In this document: one piece after another, positions 28,279-37,187 of the stretch
Position numbering within the stretch: position 1 is the first letter of the stretch
How the letters are laid out: each line of letters starts with the position of its first letter
Assembly (NCBI GenBank): GCA_937928045.1
Contig: CALFWO010000056.1
Coordinates: 24,013-88,012 of the forward strand
DNA length: 64,000 bases
Direction of reading: 5' to 3'
From: an uncultured Saprospiraceae bacterium
Lineage (GTDB): Bacteria > Bacteroidota > Bacteroidia > Chitinophagales > Saprospiraceae
The notes under the pieces: model-generated
What the model was told of the DNA's origin: nothing
Database searches by the model: none
The model's input: the letters and a program-made list of their open reading frames with translations, nothing else
Made by a program: the position numbers and the translations under genes

Positions 28279-29073
28279 TTAAGTAACATTCGATCGCTTC
28301 ACAATTCTGTGCAATAACTTTGGAAAAAGTCTTTTTATTAATATTGCATAAGTTTCTTTTCCGCCAATATTCACTTCCATTTTTTCTTCCTCAATTGCAC
28401 GGAGAATTTGACTGGCACATTCTTCTGCAGTCATTCCAGTATCTTGAGCCTGGTCCATACTTCCCTGTTTATTGCCATCTCCAGTTAAAGCATTTTTAGA
28501 AATATCGGTTCGTATAAAACCAGGACAAAGAATAGTAACGCCAATGCCATCATCCTCATGTTCTAATCTTAGGGCATCAAAAAAACCATGAAGCGCATGT
28601 TTGGCTCCGCAATAACCTGATCGGAGTGGACTAGAAAATTTTCCCATAAGGCTAGAGATTACTCCGAATTGTCCAGATTTTTGTTTTACAAAAACAGGCA
28701 GTACTGCGGTGCTCAAAGCAACGGTTCCCAAGTAGTCAATATCCATGATCCTTTTATACACAGAAAAATCCGTGTCCATGATAAGCGATCGTTGCGAAAT
28801 ACCTCCGTTATTTATTAAGACATCAATACGACCAAATTTTTCTAATACTTGTTCCACTTTTGAAGACATGGATTCATGATCCAATAAATCCAATGGAAGA
28901 ATCAATGAATTTTCATCTGACAATCCTGCCGCATTTTTTACTTTGATCAGCTCCGCTTCACGTCGACTAGACAATACGACCTTGGAATTTTTCTCCGCCA
29001 ATATTTTGACCATCGCCGCACCAATTCCGGAAGAGGCTCCAGTAATCCAAACCACCTTATTTGCTAACTTCAT
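28279..29073 (-). CDS. Short-chain dehydrogenase/reductase
   Basis: 264-residue NAD(P)-dependent oxidoreductase of the classical SDR family. Cofactor motif TGASSGIG at residues 10-17, NNGG near 88 (the usual NNAG with A to G), and the catalytic triad Ser...Tyr-x-x-x-Lys in VISSLMGK and YCGAKHAL. The C-terminus ends in a basic amphipathic helix. The substrate is unknown. The upstream region holds the isc terminator, so it has its own promoter. Confidence 0.85.
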   Translation of the reverse strand: MKLANKVVWITGASSGIGAAMVKILAEKNSKVVLSSRREAELIKVKNAAGLSDENSLILPLDLLDHESMSSKVEQVLEKFGRIDVLINNGGISQRSLIMDTDFSVYKRIMDIDYLGTVALSTAVLPVFVKQKSGQFGVISSLMGKFSSPLRSGYCGAKHALHGFFDALRLEHEDDGIGVTILCPGFIRTDISKNALTGDGNKQGSMDQAQDTGMTAEECASQILRAIEEEKMEVNIGGKETYAILIKRLFPKLLHRIVKRSNVT

Positions 29074-29191
29074 AAAGTTTGATTCTAATAGCGAAGATAG
29101 GTTTTTGACTTAGGAAATTTAAGATCAAGGTGATTATCATCAAGTTATTACGATAACTCAAACATAATAATTTTCACTTTTAGTCGAAATC

Positions 29192-29229
29192 AAAAAAGTC
29201 CTACTCAAATTAATGAGCAGGACTTTTTT
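29192..29229. terminator. Terminator of the isc operon
   Basis: AAAAAAGTCCT (29192-29202) and AGGACTTTTTT (29219-29229), with an inner CTCA/TGAG and one mismatch; loop of 6. It lies downstream of iscA on the minus strand. Confidence 0.85.
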
Positions 29230-29258
29230 AGTAAGATCTTTATAAAGACCTTAATAAT

Positions 29259-29585
29259 TTATACAGCAAAACTCTCTCCGCATCCACACTCTCGTGCGGC
29301 GTTCGGATTATTAAAATAAAATCCTTTTCCATTCAACCCACCAGAAAACTCCAAGGTGGTATTGCAGAGGTAAAGGAATGATTTTAGATCAGTAACGACT
29401 TTCACGCCGTTGTCTTCAAATACTTGATCATTTGGTTGGTCTTCATCGTCAAAGTCCATCTTGTAGGATAGACCTGAACAGCCTCCGCTAACTACAGAGA
29501 CTCGGATGAAGTGATCATCACTAATGCTTTCACCTGCTTTGAGGTCAGCAATTTTTTCTTTTGCAGAATCAGCTACGAATAACAT
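29259..29585 (-). CDS. iscA: A-type Fe-S carrier (IscA/HesB family)
   Basis: 108-residue cluster carrier that passes Fe-S clusters from the IscU scaffold to target enzymes. The three metal-binding cysteines are in SGGCSGLSY and the C-terminal ECGCGESF. Last gene of iscS-iscU-iscA, 3 bases after iscU and followed by a terminator. Confidence 0.9.
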   Translation of the reverse strand: MLFVADSAKEKIADLKAGESISDDHFIRVSVVSGGCSGLSYKMDFDDEDQPNDQVFEDNGVKVVTDLKSFLYLCNTTLEFSGGLNGKGFYFNNPNAARECGCGESFAV

Positions 29586-29588
29586 GTC

Positions 29589-30008
29589 TTACGCTTTTTC
29601 ACTAGTAGCCTCCGCCTCGACTTCAGCACCATTTTTCTTACGATAATCGGCAATAGCAGATTTGATCGCGTCTTCTGCTAAAACAGAACAGTGAATTTTC
29701 ACCGGAGGAAGTGCTAACTCTTCAACAATTTCCATGTTGTCAATTGCTAATGCTTCATCAACTGATTTACCTTTTAGCCACTCAGTAGCCAATGAGGAAG
29801 AAGCAATTGCAGAACCACATCCAAAAGTTTTGAATTTAGCATCTGAAATTTTTCCAGTTGATTCGTCTACTTCAATTTGAAGACGCATAACATCACCACA
29901 TTCAGGAGCTCCTACCAAGCCAGTTCCAACTGTTTTACTCCCTTTGTCAAGTGTTCCAACATTACGAGGATTCTTGAAGTGGTCTAATAATTTTTCTGAA
30001 TAAGCCAT
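29589..30008 (-). CDS. iscU: Fe-S cluster scaffold IscU
   Basis: 139-residue scaffold on which IscS assembles [2Fe-2S] clusters. The three cysteines and the partner Asp are in PECGDVM, FGCGSAIASSS and IHCSVLAEDA. The motif LPPVKIHC that chaperones recognise is intact. A glutamate/alanine-rich tail (AEVEAEATSEKA) is added at the end. Gap to iscS 92 bases, to iscA 3 bases. No HscA, HscB or ferredoxin gene follows. Confidence 0.92.
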   Translation of the reverse strand: MAYSEKLLDHFKNPRNVGTLDKGSKTVGTGLVGAPECGDVMRLQIEVDESTGKISDAKFKTFGCGSAIASSSLATEWLKGKSVDEALAIDNMEIVEELALPPVKIHCSVLAEDAIKSAIADYRKKNGAEVEAEATSEKA

Positions 30009-30100
30009 AAGCTGTTTTTATATTTTCAGATCAAAGATCTGCTTTTTACTAAGATAGTTGTTCTAAAAGAATAAGTCAAATTTTGTCAAAAAGGTTCCGA

Positions 30101-31321
30101 TTAATGCTCAGACCATTCAACTGAACTCAAATCAACTCCTTCTTTATACATTTCCCAAATTGGAGATAAATCTCTCATGTGATTCACTCCTTTGGTTACT
30201 GCTTCAATAGCATAGTCGATATCCTCTTCTTTGGTAAATCTTCCTAAACTAAATCTAAGCGAAGAGTGCGCCAATTCATCACCAACTCCCATGGCAACCA
30301 AAACGTAAGATGGTTCCAACGAAGCTGAGGTACATGCAGAGCCAGAACTCAAAGCAATGTTTTGATTGAAAGTCATCATTAATCCTTCTCCCTCAACATG
30401 CTTGAAAGACACATTAGATACATGTGGCATTCTATGATCAGGATTACCATTCACTTCGCATTCTTCCAAATTAGCTAAAAGCGAAGATTCTAACTTGTCT
30501 CTTAATCTTGACAAACGCTCAGCGTCTTGAACCATTTCTTTGGCAGCTAATTCTGCTGCATGACCGAATCCAACAATCCCAGGTACATTCAATGTTCCAG
30601 ATCTCATTCCGCGCTCGTGTCCACCTCCATCCATTTGGGAAGTAACTTTAACCCTTGGATTTTTTCTATTGACGAAAAGTGCTCCAACTCCTTTTGGACC
30701 ATACATCTTATGACTCGTGAAAGCCATGATGTGAATGCCCAATTCTTTTGGATTCACATCGATCTTCCCAACTGCTTGGGTCGCATCAGACATAAATAAA
30801 ACACCTTTTTCTTCACATATTTGACCAATCTCTTTCATTGGCATGATCAAGCCAGTTTCATTATTCGCATACATGATAGAAACCAAGATGGTTTTATCAG
30901 TGATTGCAGCTCTTAATTCATCTAGATCAATCAATCCGTCTCCTTTCACATCTAGGTAAGTAACGGAGCCTCCCATTTTTTCAACTTTCTTACAAGCGTC
31001 AAGAACAGCTTTGTGTTCTGTTTTGCAAGTGATGATATGGTTCCCTTTACGGCTGTACATTTCGAATACGCCCTTAATCCCTAAGTTATCCGCTTCAGTA
31101 GCACCTGAAGTAAAGATAATTTCCTTGGGATCAACGTGAATCAAGTTAGCAATCTGCTCTCTTGCATAGTCTACTGCCTCTTCTGCAACCCAACCATATG
31201 GGTGGTTTCTACTAGCTGCGTTCCCCGGATTCTCGTAAAAGAATGGCACCATCTTGTCCACAACCCTAGGATCAGTTGGAGTTGTAGCATTATTGTCGAG
31301 GTAAATCATTCGTTTATCCAT
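30101..31321 (-). CDS. iscS: Cysteine desulfurase IscS
   Basis: PLP-dependent enzyme that takes sulfur from cysteine for Fe-S clusters and thio-modified tRNA. 406 residues, full length. PLP lysine in FTSHKMYGPKG, mobile-loop cysteine in SSGSACTSASLEPS, typical N-terminus YLDNNATTPTDPRVV. First gene of the operon. There is no iscR here. A -7 box (TATATTTG) lies 50 bases upstream. Confidence 0.93.
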   Translation of the reverse strand: MDKRMIYLDNNATTPTDPRVVDKMVPFFYENPGNAASRNHPYGWVAEEAVDYAREQIANLIHVDPKEIIFTSGATEADNLGIKGVFEMYSRKGNHIITCKTEHKAVLDACKKVEKMGGSVTYLDVKGDGLIDLDELRAAITDKTILVSIMYANNETGLIMPMKEIGQICEEKGVLFMSDATQAVGKIDVNPKELGIHIMAFTSHKMYGPKGVGALFVNRKNPRVKVTSQMDGGGHERGMRSGTLNVPGIVGFGHAAELAAKEMVQDAERLSRLRDKLESSLLANLEECEVNGNPDHRMPHVSNVSFKHVEGEGLMMTFNQNIALSSGSACTSASLEPSYVLVAMGVGDELAHSSLRFSLGRFTKEEDIDYAIEAVTKGVNHMRDLSPIWEMYKEGVDLSSVEWSEH

Positions 31322-31370
31322 GTATCAAAAATGTATTTAGATTTGGTCTAGTTAAGTTTGTTTAAGCGTG

Positions 31371-31378
31371 CAAATATA
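31371..31378 (-). promoter_or_regulatory. iscS -7 box
   Basis: On the minus strand TAtaTTTG, about 50 bases before the iscS ATG. The upstream box is not well placed. Confidence 0.5.
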
Positions 31379-31475
31379 ACGCTTTTGAGCCAAAATGGTT
31401 TTTGTGTTTGGTCGGAAAAAGTCCAAGAAAAGCTATTATTGCATTAATATATCTTAGAATATCAATTTTGGCCCG

Positions 31476-32567
31476 ATGAATGAGCATCCAAAATCTACAA
31501 TTTTAGACTTTTCGGAATTCCAATCTCTGGATTTGAATCAATGGATGGATCGCATTCAGGTAGATTTGAAGGGAAAAAACTGGGAGGACTATCAATGGGA
31601 AATCGAGCCGGGTTTGACCATGGATCCCGCCCAATTTGACTTGGAACAAACTAATGAACCAATTTTTCAAGCCAAAGAAAATAATTGGATTGGTCATGAA
31701 TTAGAAGTAGCGGAAGATATCGAGGCCGCCAATAAAGCTTTACTAGAATTACTCATGCTAGGGATATCTGCTCCTGTTCTCAAGATTTCTCGGGTCTTGT
31801 CTAAAAATGAATGGGAAGAATTATTTGACAATGTCCAGCATGAATATCTGCAAGTTCAACTCCATTTCAAATCTGTCGACATCGCAAAACAAGGATTAGA
31901 TGCACTTGCTCAGGTTTTTTCTCCAGGCAATGGATTGACGGGAGCGGTATCTGTGGGAAAAGCCCGGAATGGTGATCAACAGCTGATGAACTATCATTCA
32001 TTATTTCCAAAGCTGAGATTTTATTCAATTAGCAGTTTCAAAAATTCTATTGTTGATAGTCTGACCGATATCCTGTTAGCCACAAATCAATTAATACAAG
32101 ACAGCATAAAAACGGAAGCCAATACTCAGGAGACTTTTGATAATGTTCAGATTCATTTGAAAATCGGCAATTCATTTTTAGTAGAAATTGCAAAACTTAG
32201 AGCGATTCGATTACTTATGAATCTAATAGCAGATCTGTATAGTCTTGACAATTCGAATATAAAATTTCAGATTGGGACGGACCCAGGTGCATTCTCTGGC
32301 GAAGCGGAATTGGATGTGATTAGAATGACTTCGATGACACTCTCAGCAAATCTTGGAGGAGCCGATCAAATTATTCTGCCGAATTTGGATAACAATCGGA
32401 AAGCATTCTTGCAACGTATCACAGCGAATATTCAGCATCTTTTGAATCTAGAATCCCATTTAGGAAAAGTAGGGGACCCTTTGGCAGGAAGTCATTATTT
32501 GGAAGCGTTGACAGAGCGCATTGCTGAACAAGCTTGGACTAAGTTTCAGACCAAAGCATATGCTTAG
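31476..32567 (+). CDS. Methylmalonyl-CoA mutase small subunit-like protein
   Basis: 363 residues. The whole chain matches the catalytic-barrel part of the MutA (small, beta) subunit. Typical elements are the start DRIQVDLKGKNWEDYQWE, the region with GTDPGAFSGE, and the end GDPLAGSHYLEALTERIAEQAW. It lacks a cobalamin-binding domain and is shorter than many MutA proteins (about 450-640 residues), but has no visible frameshift. The large subunit gene mutB is not beside it, although the chaperone gene meaB lies 1.9 kb downstream. The role is to stabilise the MutB active subunit; whether this short form still works is not shown. Confidence 0.7.
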   Translation: MNEHPKSTILDFSEFQSLDLNQWMDRIQVDLKGKNWEDYQWEIEPGLTMDPAQFDLEQTNEPIFQAKENNWIGHELEVAEDIEAANKALLELLMLGISAPVLKISRVLSKNEWEELFDNVQHEYLQVQLHFKSVDIAKQGLDALAQVFSPGNGLTGAVSVGKARNGDQQLMNYHSLFPKLRFYSISSFKNSIVDSLTDILLATNQLIQDSIKTEANTQETFDNVQIHLKIGNSFLVEIAKLRAIRLLMNLIADLYSLDNSNIKFQIGTDPGAFSGEAELDVIRMTSMTLSANLGGADQIILPNLDNNRKAFLQRITANIQHLLNLESHLGKVGDPLAGSHYLEALTERIAEQAWTKFQTKAYA

Positions 32568-32634
32568 TGGTCAACTGGAGATAAATCACAATCAATGTTT
32601 TTCCCTAAATAATTTTAGAAAGCGCATAAAAAAA

Positions 32635-32659
32635 GAGCATCTCCAAAATGAAGATGCTC
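32635..32659 (-). terminator. Terminator of the lipoprotein gene
   Basis: GAGCATCT (32635-32642) and AGATGCTC (32652-32659), loop of 9, followed on the minus strand by a run of seven T. Confidence 0.85.
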
Positions 32660-32683
32660 CTAAAATTCTTTTATAATTTAAGC

Positions 32684-33919
32684 TTAGAATTCAGCCTTTA
32701 CGATATCAAATCTGTAAAAACCAAGTCCAGCAGTATTTACACCTTTTTCTTTTACCTCTAATGCGAAGTAATCATTGTCAACATTAGCGAAGAAGAAATC
32801 TCCTATTTCTACAACATCACTTTCGTTATTGTTCAGAACTACAGCTTCATCGTATGCAGTTTTAACTTGCTCAATGAATTCAAGACTAGCCAAAGTCATT
32901 CCAGCATCAATCTGAGCTGCGCTGATTGCTTTGATTGTTCCACCATTGTCGCCACCGATTCTTTCCAACCAAGCAGTTCCAGCAGAGTTGTTTCCTAAAT
33001 CGATCACATGTGCATTTGAAGCATTTACAGAAACTGTTTCGCCATCATAAAGGTTAATACCTCCAGTTGGATCATTTCCTGCTGCATTTTCCAATAAGAC
33101 ACCAGTGAAAATTGCGCCTATTGGAGTTCCTGTTACAATAGTAAAATCTGCAGAGTCTGTAGTTCCATTAATATTTTCAACGACTACTGTATAGTTTTGA
33201 ATTCCGACTTCAGTAGTAGTTTTTACAGTTATTTCTTTGTCTGTGAAACCAGTTATGTCATCACCTTCTAAGTTAAATGGATTAGTAGTTGCAAACACTC
33301 CATTGCAGCTAATTCTATCTCCATCTATAAGTTCACCATCTTGTAAAACAGCTAGGGTTGCAAAGTCAACCTCATTTGTCACTCCATTAATTCTAAATCC
33401 TGCAGAGGAGCCCGGAAAAGCGTTATACATTCCATTACCACTTACTGTCAATTCTGGCATAGCATCTTCTACAGTAATTGTAATTGAAATAGCATTTTCG
33501 GTATTGTCTCCATCTCCTGTTACGATGAAAGTATACAAAGCATCTCCAGGGGCATGAGCAGTAATAGCTGCATCCCAAGTAAAGGCATCTTTGTCATCAC
33601 CAAACAACAAAGTTGGGTTAGCAGCCGCCGGTGCGCCATTATAAGAAATTTCACTTAGGTCGATATCGACGCCATCTCTTTGAATCAATAATGTATTCAT
33701 TTGATTTTCTCCTTTGCTAGCGTCGATCTTAACCAAGATTGATTCGCCTGCAGCAATTGTTGCATCTGTTGAAATATATCCAGTTTCGGTAAGCAGGCTT
33801 ACAGAAGGAGGAGTAGCAGTCGGAGTTGGTATTGGGTTTTCATCTACTCCACAAGAAGTCAAAAAAGTTGCTCCAATGAGTAGAATAAATAATGTTTTGA
33901 CGTTAAAAAAGCGTTGCAT
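32684..33919 (-). CDS. Lipoprotein with repeated Ig-like domains
   Basis: 411 residues. Signal peptide II with lipobox FLTSC (Cys23), so a lipid-anchored envelope protein. A proline/threonine spacer (about 30-40) comes first. Two clearly related beta domains follow (about 60-150 and 165-260): each contains a DG-x-x-ID or DGELIDG turn, SxNG, NP, a GDD motif and a closing IT/FTIVT strand, so they arose by tandem duplication. A third, more diverged domain ends the chain. No enzyme motif. The gene separates mutA-like and meaB and has its own terminator. Confidence 0.75.
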   Translation of the reverse strand: MQRFFNVKTLFILLIGATFLTSCGVDENPIPTPTATPPSVSLLTETGYISTDATIAAGESILVKIDASKGENQMNTLLIQRDGVDIDLSEISYNGAPAAANPTLLFGDDKDAFTWDAAITAHAPGDALYTFIVTGDGDNTENAISITITVEDAMPELTVSGNGMYNAFPGSSAGFRINGVTNEVDFATLAVLQDGELIDGDRISCNGVFATTNPFNLEGDDITGFTDKEITVKTTTEVGIQNYTVVVENINGTTDSADFTIVTGTPIGAIFTGVLLENAAGNDPTGGINLYDGETVSVNASNAHVIDLGNNSAGTAWLERIGGDNGGTIKAISAAQIDAGMTLASLEFIEQVKTAYDEAVVLNNNESDVVEIGDFFFANVDNDYFALEVKEKGVNTAGLGFYRFDIVKAEF

Positions 33920-34442
33920 GTAAAATGTGTTAGGTTATAAATTATGTGAAAATCCTTTCGAAAACGTCGCCAAACACTTTTATGTTGGCTCTGACTCGAA
34001 ATAAACTTCATTTACAAGAACGAATAGAGTTATTCCAGGTTGCAAATGAGTTAATTTATTATCCATCATCTGAGAGATTTAAAAACACCCAGATAGATAT
34101 CAAGGGCAAATTTGAGCATAATAATCTAATAATCAACGATTTTACATAGAGAATTAAGCCATAATGTGTTAAAGCGGTGAGATTGTTCTTTATTCTCTAT
34201 TTTTGGAGCAATTAATTATGGGGGACCGAAAAGTTTGTAAGAGAGTACTGATAATTACCTGAGTTACAAATAATTTATCAGCCCTTCCGGCCACCCATAG
34301 TTAATTTTTAGAGCATTTGAGCTTTTGTGGTTCATCAAAAATAGTTGACAGAACCCGCATGAGTTATAGCTTTCAGAAGTTCTTAACCATTTCAAATAAG
34401 GATTTAACATCATTTAACCAATTTTCTTGTTCAGGCTGAGAT
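33920..34442. other. Intergenic region before meaB
   Basis: 523 AT-rich bases. A TAttTTTG box at 34198-34205 could start a long meaB leader of about 230 bases. A short open frame at 33946-34149 has no coding character. Nothing else seen. Confidence 0.5.
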
Positions 34443-35501
34443 ATGCAACAAAACCATAAAGATCAATCGGCAAAAAATAAAGCTTCTGCGGCCTTTCTAA
34501 ACAAGAAAAAGAAGGTGCTAGAAGTCGATCAATTGGTAGCTGGGGTAGCAGCAGGGGACAGATTGTCGCTGGCCAAAGCCATTACTTTAATAGAAAGTAC
34601 AGCCAGAAACAAGCAACAAGTAGCCTACGAGCTGATTGAAAAGCTCCCTAATCCAACCAAAAATTCGATTCGAATTGGTATTTCTGGACCTCCAGGAGTT
34701 GGAAAAAGCACTTTTATTGAGTCATTTGGATCATTTTTGACCAAAAAGGGACTGAAAATCGCTGTTTTGGCCATTGATCCATCTAGTCAAAAAACAAAGG
34801 GAAGTATTCTGGGTGATAAAACGAGAATGGATAAGTTGTCCAGTGATCCACTAGCCTTCATTCGACCTTCGCCAGCCGGTAAAAAATTAGGCGGTGTAGC
34901 AGCCAAAACTCAAGAAACGATTCATTTGATTGAAGCCGCTGGATTTGATCTTACAATTATTGAAACTGTGGGCGTCGGACAATCTGAGCTAGAAGTATAT
35001 TCTATGGTCGATTGCTTCCTTTTGCTGCTTCAACCCGGCGGGGGAGATGAATTACAAGGCATCAAGAAAGGCGTTGTTGAAATGGCCGATATCATTGCGG
35101 TGAATAAATCTGACGGAGAAACAAAGGACTTAGCACAACAGACTAGGCTTTCTTATAAAAATGCATTGCATCTTTTTCCAGCGAATCCTAATGGATGGAC
35201 TACCAAAGTATTGAAGGTCTCAGCCTTAGAAGAACAAGGAATATCCGACGTTTGGGAAAGTATTCAAGAATTTACGACCCTATGTCAGGAGAATGGACAT
35301 TTCGATCAAAGAAGGATGTCTCAGTCCAAAGAATGGTTTCAAAAGCACCTGAATCAAATGGTTTTGGAAAAAATTGAAGATGACCAAGCTTTGAAAACTG
35401 CCTATAAGGAACAATTAGCTGCAATTGAGGCAAGAGAAACCTCCCCAATTCAGGCTGCAAAGGAAGTATTTAAAAAGTATTCTGAAACTCCTTCCAAATA
35501 A
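34443..35501 (+). CDS. meaB: Methylmalonyl-CoA mutase chaperone GTPase MeaB
   Basis: 352-residue G3E-family GTPase that loads and protects the adenosylcobalamin cofactor of methylmalonyl-CoA mutase. Walker A in GPPGVGKST (about residue 84), the switch segment DPSSQKTKGSILGDKTRM, ETVGVGQSE (G3), and NKSDG (G4). Near-normal length. Its presence with a MutA-like gene shows that the cell uses a B12-dependent propionate/succinate route. It is followed by prfC with its own promoter. Confidence 0.9.
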   Translation: MQQNHKDQSAKNKASAAFLNKKKKVLEVDQLVAGVAAGDRLSLAKAITLIESTARNKQQVAYELIEKLPNPTKNSIRIGISGPPGVGKSTFIESFGSFLTKKGLKIAVLAIDPSSQKTKGSILGDKTRMDKLSSDPLAFIRPSPAGKKLGGVAAKTQETIHLIEAAGFDLTIIETVGVGQSELEVYSMVDCFLLLLQPGGGDELQGIKKGVVEMADIIAVNKSDGETKDLAQQTRLSYKNALHLFPANPNGWTTKVLKVSALEEQGISDVWESIQEFTTLCQENGHFDQRRMSQSKEWFQKHLNQMVLEKIEDDQALKTAYKEQLAAIEARETSPIQAAKEVFKKYSETPSK

Positions 35502-35504
35502 CCT

Positions 35505-35534
35505 TGCCCTGCAAGGCTGACCTTTGTATTTTTG
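35505..35534 (+). promoter_or_regulatory. prfC promoter
   Basis: TTG (35505-35507), a 19-base spacer and TAttTTTG (35527-35534); ATG at 35554. Confidence 0.7.
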
Positions 35535-35553
35535 CCCGACTTTTGGCCAAATT

Positions 35554-37134
35554 ATGAGTGTACAAGACGAGATTAACAAGCGAAGAACATTTGGAATTGT
35601 TTCGCATCCAGATGCCGGTAAAACAACCTTGACCGAAAAGCTACTGCTATTTGGTGGGGCAATTCAAGTTGCGGGTGCAGTGAAATCCAATAAGATCAAA
35701 AGATCTGCGACTTCGGATTTTATGGAAATAGAAAAGCAAAGAGGGATCTCTGTAGCGACTTCCGTAATGGCTTTCAATTACCGCGATAAAAAGATAAATA
35801 TTCTTGATACTCCCGGTCACAAGGATTTTGCGGAAGATACCTTTAGAACGCTTACCGCTGTAGATTCAGTTATAGTTGTTATTGACGTTGCAAAGGGTGT
35901 AGAGACACAGACTGAGAAATTGGTCAAAGTTTGTCGAATGCGAAATACGCCGATTATTGTATTCATCAATAAATTGGATAGAGAAGGATTGGATGGATTT
36001 GACTTGTTGGATGATTTAGAATTAAAGCTGGGATTAAAAGTCTGTCCTTTGAGTTGGCCTGTAGGAATGGGGCAACGCTTCCAAGGTGTATATAATATGT
36101 ATGAGGAGAACTTAAATCTTTTCAGACCGCATTCCAAGCAAGCGACCAGCGATGAATTTTTCAAGATTACTGATTTAGCAGCTAAGGAATTGGATGAGCG
36201 CGTAGGAGAAAAGGCTGCCGATGAACTGAGAGAGGAAGTTAATATGGTCAGGGAAGTTTATCCTAAATTTAACCATGATGATTATTTGAATGGTAAAGTT
36301 TCACCAGTATTCTTCGGTTCTGCGATTAACAACTTTGGTGTTAAGGAACTACTAGATTGTTTTGTGGAAATAGCTCCAGGTCCTCAACCACGTGTTACTG
36401 AAGAGCGACAGATTGATCCTTTGGAAGATAAATTTTCCGGCTTTGTATTTAAGATTCACGCGAATATTGATCCCAAGCATCGAGATAGAATTGCTTTTTT
36501 AAGAATTTGTTCGGGAGTTTTTCGCCGCAATACGAACTATTTACATGTTCGACAAGATCGTAAAATGAAATTCGCAAATCCAACGTCTTTCATGGCAGAA
36601 AAAAAGTCCATCGTAGAAGAAGCTTATCCAGGTGATATTGTTGGTTTGTACGATTCTGGAAATTTTAAAATCGGTGATTCTGTGACGGAAGGAGAAAAAT
36701 TAAACTTCAAAGGTATACCTAGCTTTTCTCCCGAACAATTCCGATATGTAAACAATGCGGATCCTTTAAAAGCTAAACAATTGGCCAAAGGACTTACCCA
36801 ACTTATGGACGAAGGAGTGGCTCAACTATTCATCAAAGAATTGAATGGCCGAAAGATTATTGGGACCGTTGGAGCACTTCAATTTGAAGTTATTCAATAT
36901 CGACTGAAGCATGAATATGGTGCGACTTGTGATTATGAAGGCTTACCGCTACATAAGGCTTGTTGGATTGATGGCCCAGCAGATGAAATTAAAAAATTCT
37001 GTGATCGCCGTAAGAAAGATATCGCCAAGGACAAAGACGGAAAATTGGTATTTCTTGCAGAATCAGCTTGGGCATTGAATATGGCCAGAGAAAATCATCC
37101 GAAAGTTATTTTGCATTATACTTCTGAATTTTAA
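35554..37134 (+). CDS. prfC: Peptide chain release factor 3
   Basis: 526-residue translational GTPase that recycles release factors 1 and 2 from the ribosome. G1 [13 protein letters not shown]2 around RGISVATS, G3 DTPGHKDF and G4 NKLDRE are all present, followed by domain II and the RF3 C-terminal domain. I chose the ATG at 35554. The frame continues up to a TTG at 35524, but that codon lies inside the promoter, and family members start with a few residues before [11 protein letters not shown]. Confidence 0.93.
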   Translation: MSVQDEINKRRTFGIVSHPDAGKTTLTEKLLLFGGAIQVAGAVKSNKIKRSATSDFMEIEKQRGISVATSVMAFNYRDKKINILDTPGHKDFAEDTFRTLTAVDSVIVVIDVAKGVETQTEKLVKVCRMRNTPIIVFINKLDREGLDGFDLLDDLELKLGLKVCPLSWPVGMGQRFQGVYNMYEENLNLFRPHSKQATSDEFFKITDLAAKELDERVGEKAADELREEVNMVREVYPKFNHDDYLNGKVSPVFFGSAINNFGVKELLDCFVEIAPGPQPRVTEERQIDPLEDKFSGFVFKIHANIDPKHRDRIAFLRICSGVFRRNTNYLHVRQDRKMKFANPTSFMAEKKSIVEEAYPGDIVGLYDSGNFKIGDSVTEGEKLNFKGIPSFSPEQFRYVNNADPLKAKQLAKGLTQLMDEGVAQLFIKELNGRKIIGTVGALQFEVIQYRLKHEYGATCDYEGLPLHKACWIDGPADEIKKFCDRRKKDIAKDKDGKLVFLAESAWALNMARENHPKVILHYTSEF

Positions 37135-37187
37135 AATCAAAATCTCTAAGAACCCGTAATACTAACATTGATATAAAACAGCAATAA

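Noticed and set aside
31476..32567. mutA-like gene considered a frameshifted pseudogene
   Set aside because: One clean open frame with no stop; the ends match family ends, so it is only short.
33946..34149. Open frame of 67 codons before meaB
   Set aside because: No promoter, no recognisable domain, and composition like the surrounding non-coding DNA.
35524..35553. TTG start for prfC
   Set aside because: The codon is part of the promoter; the ATG at 35554 fits the family.
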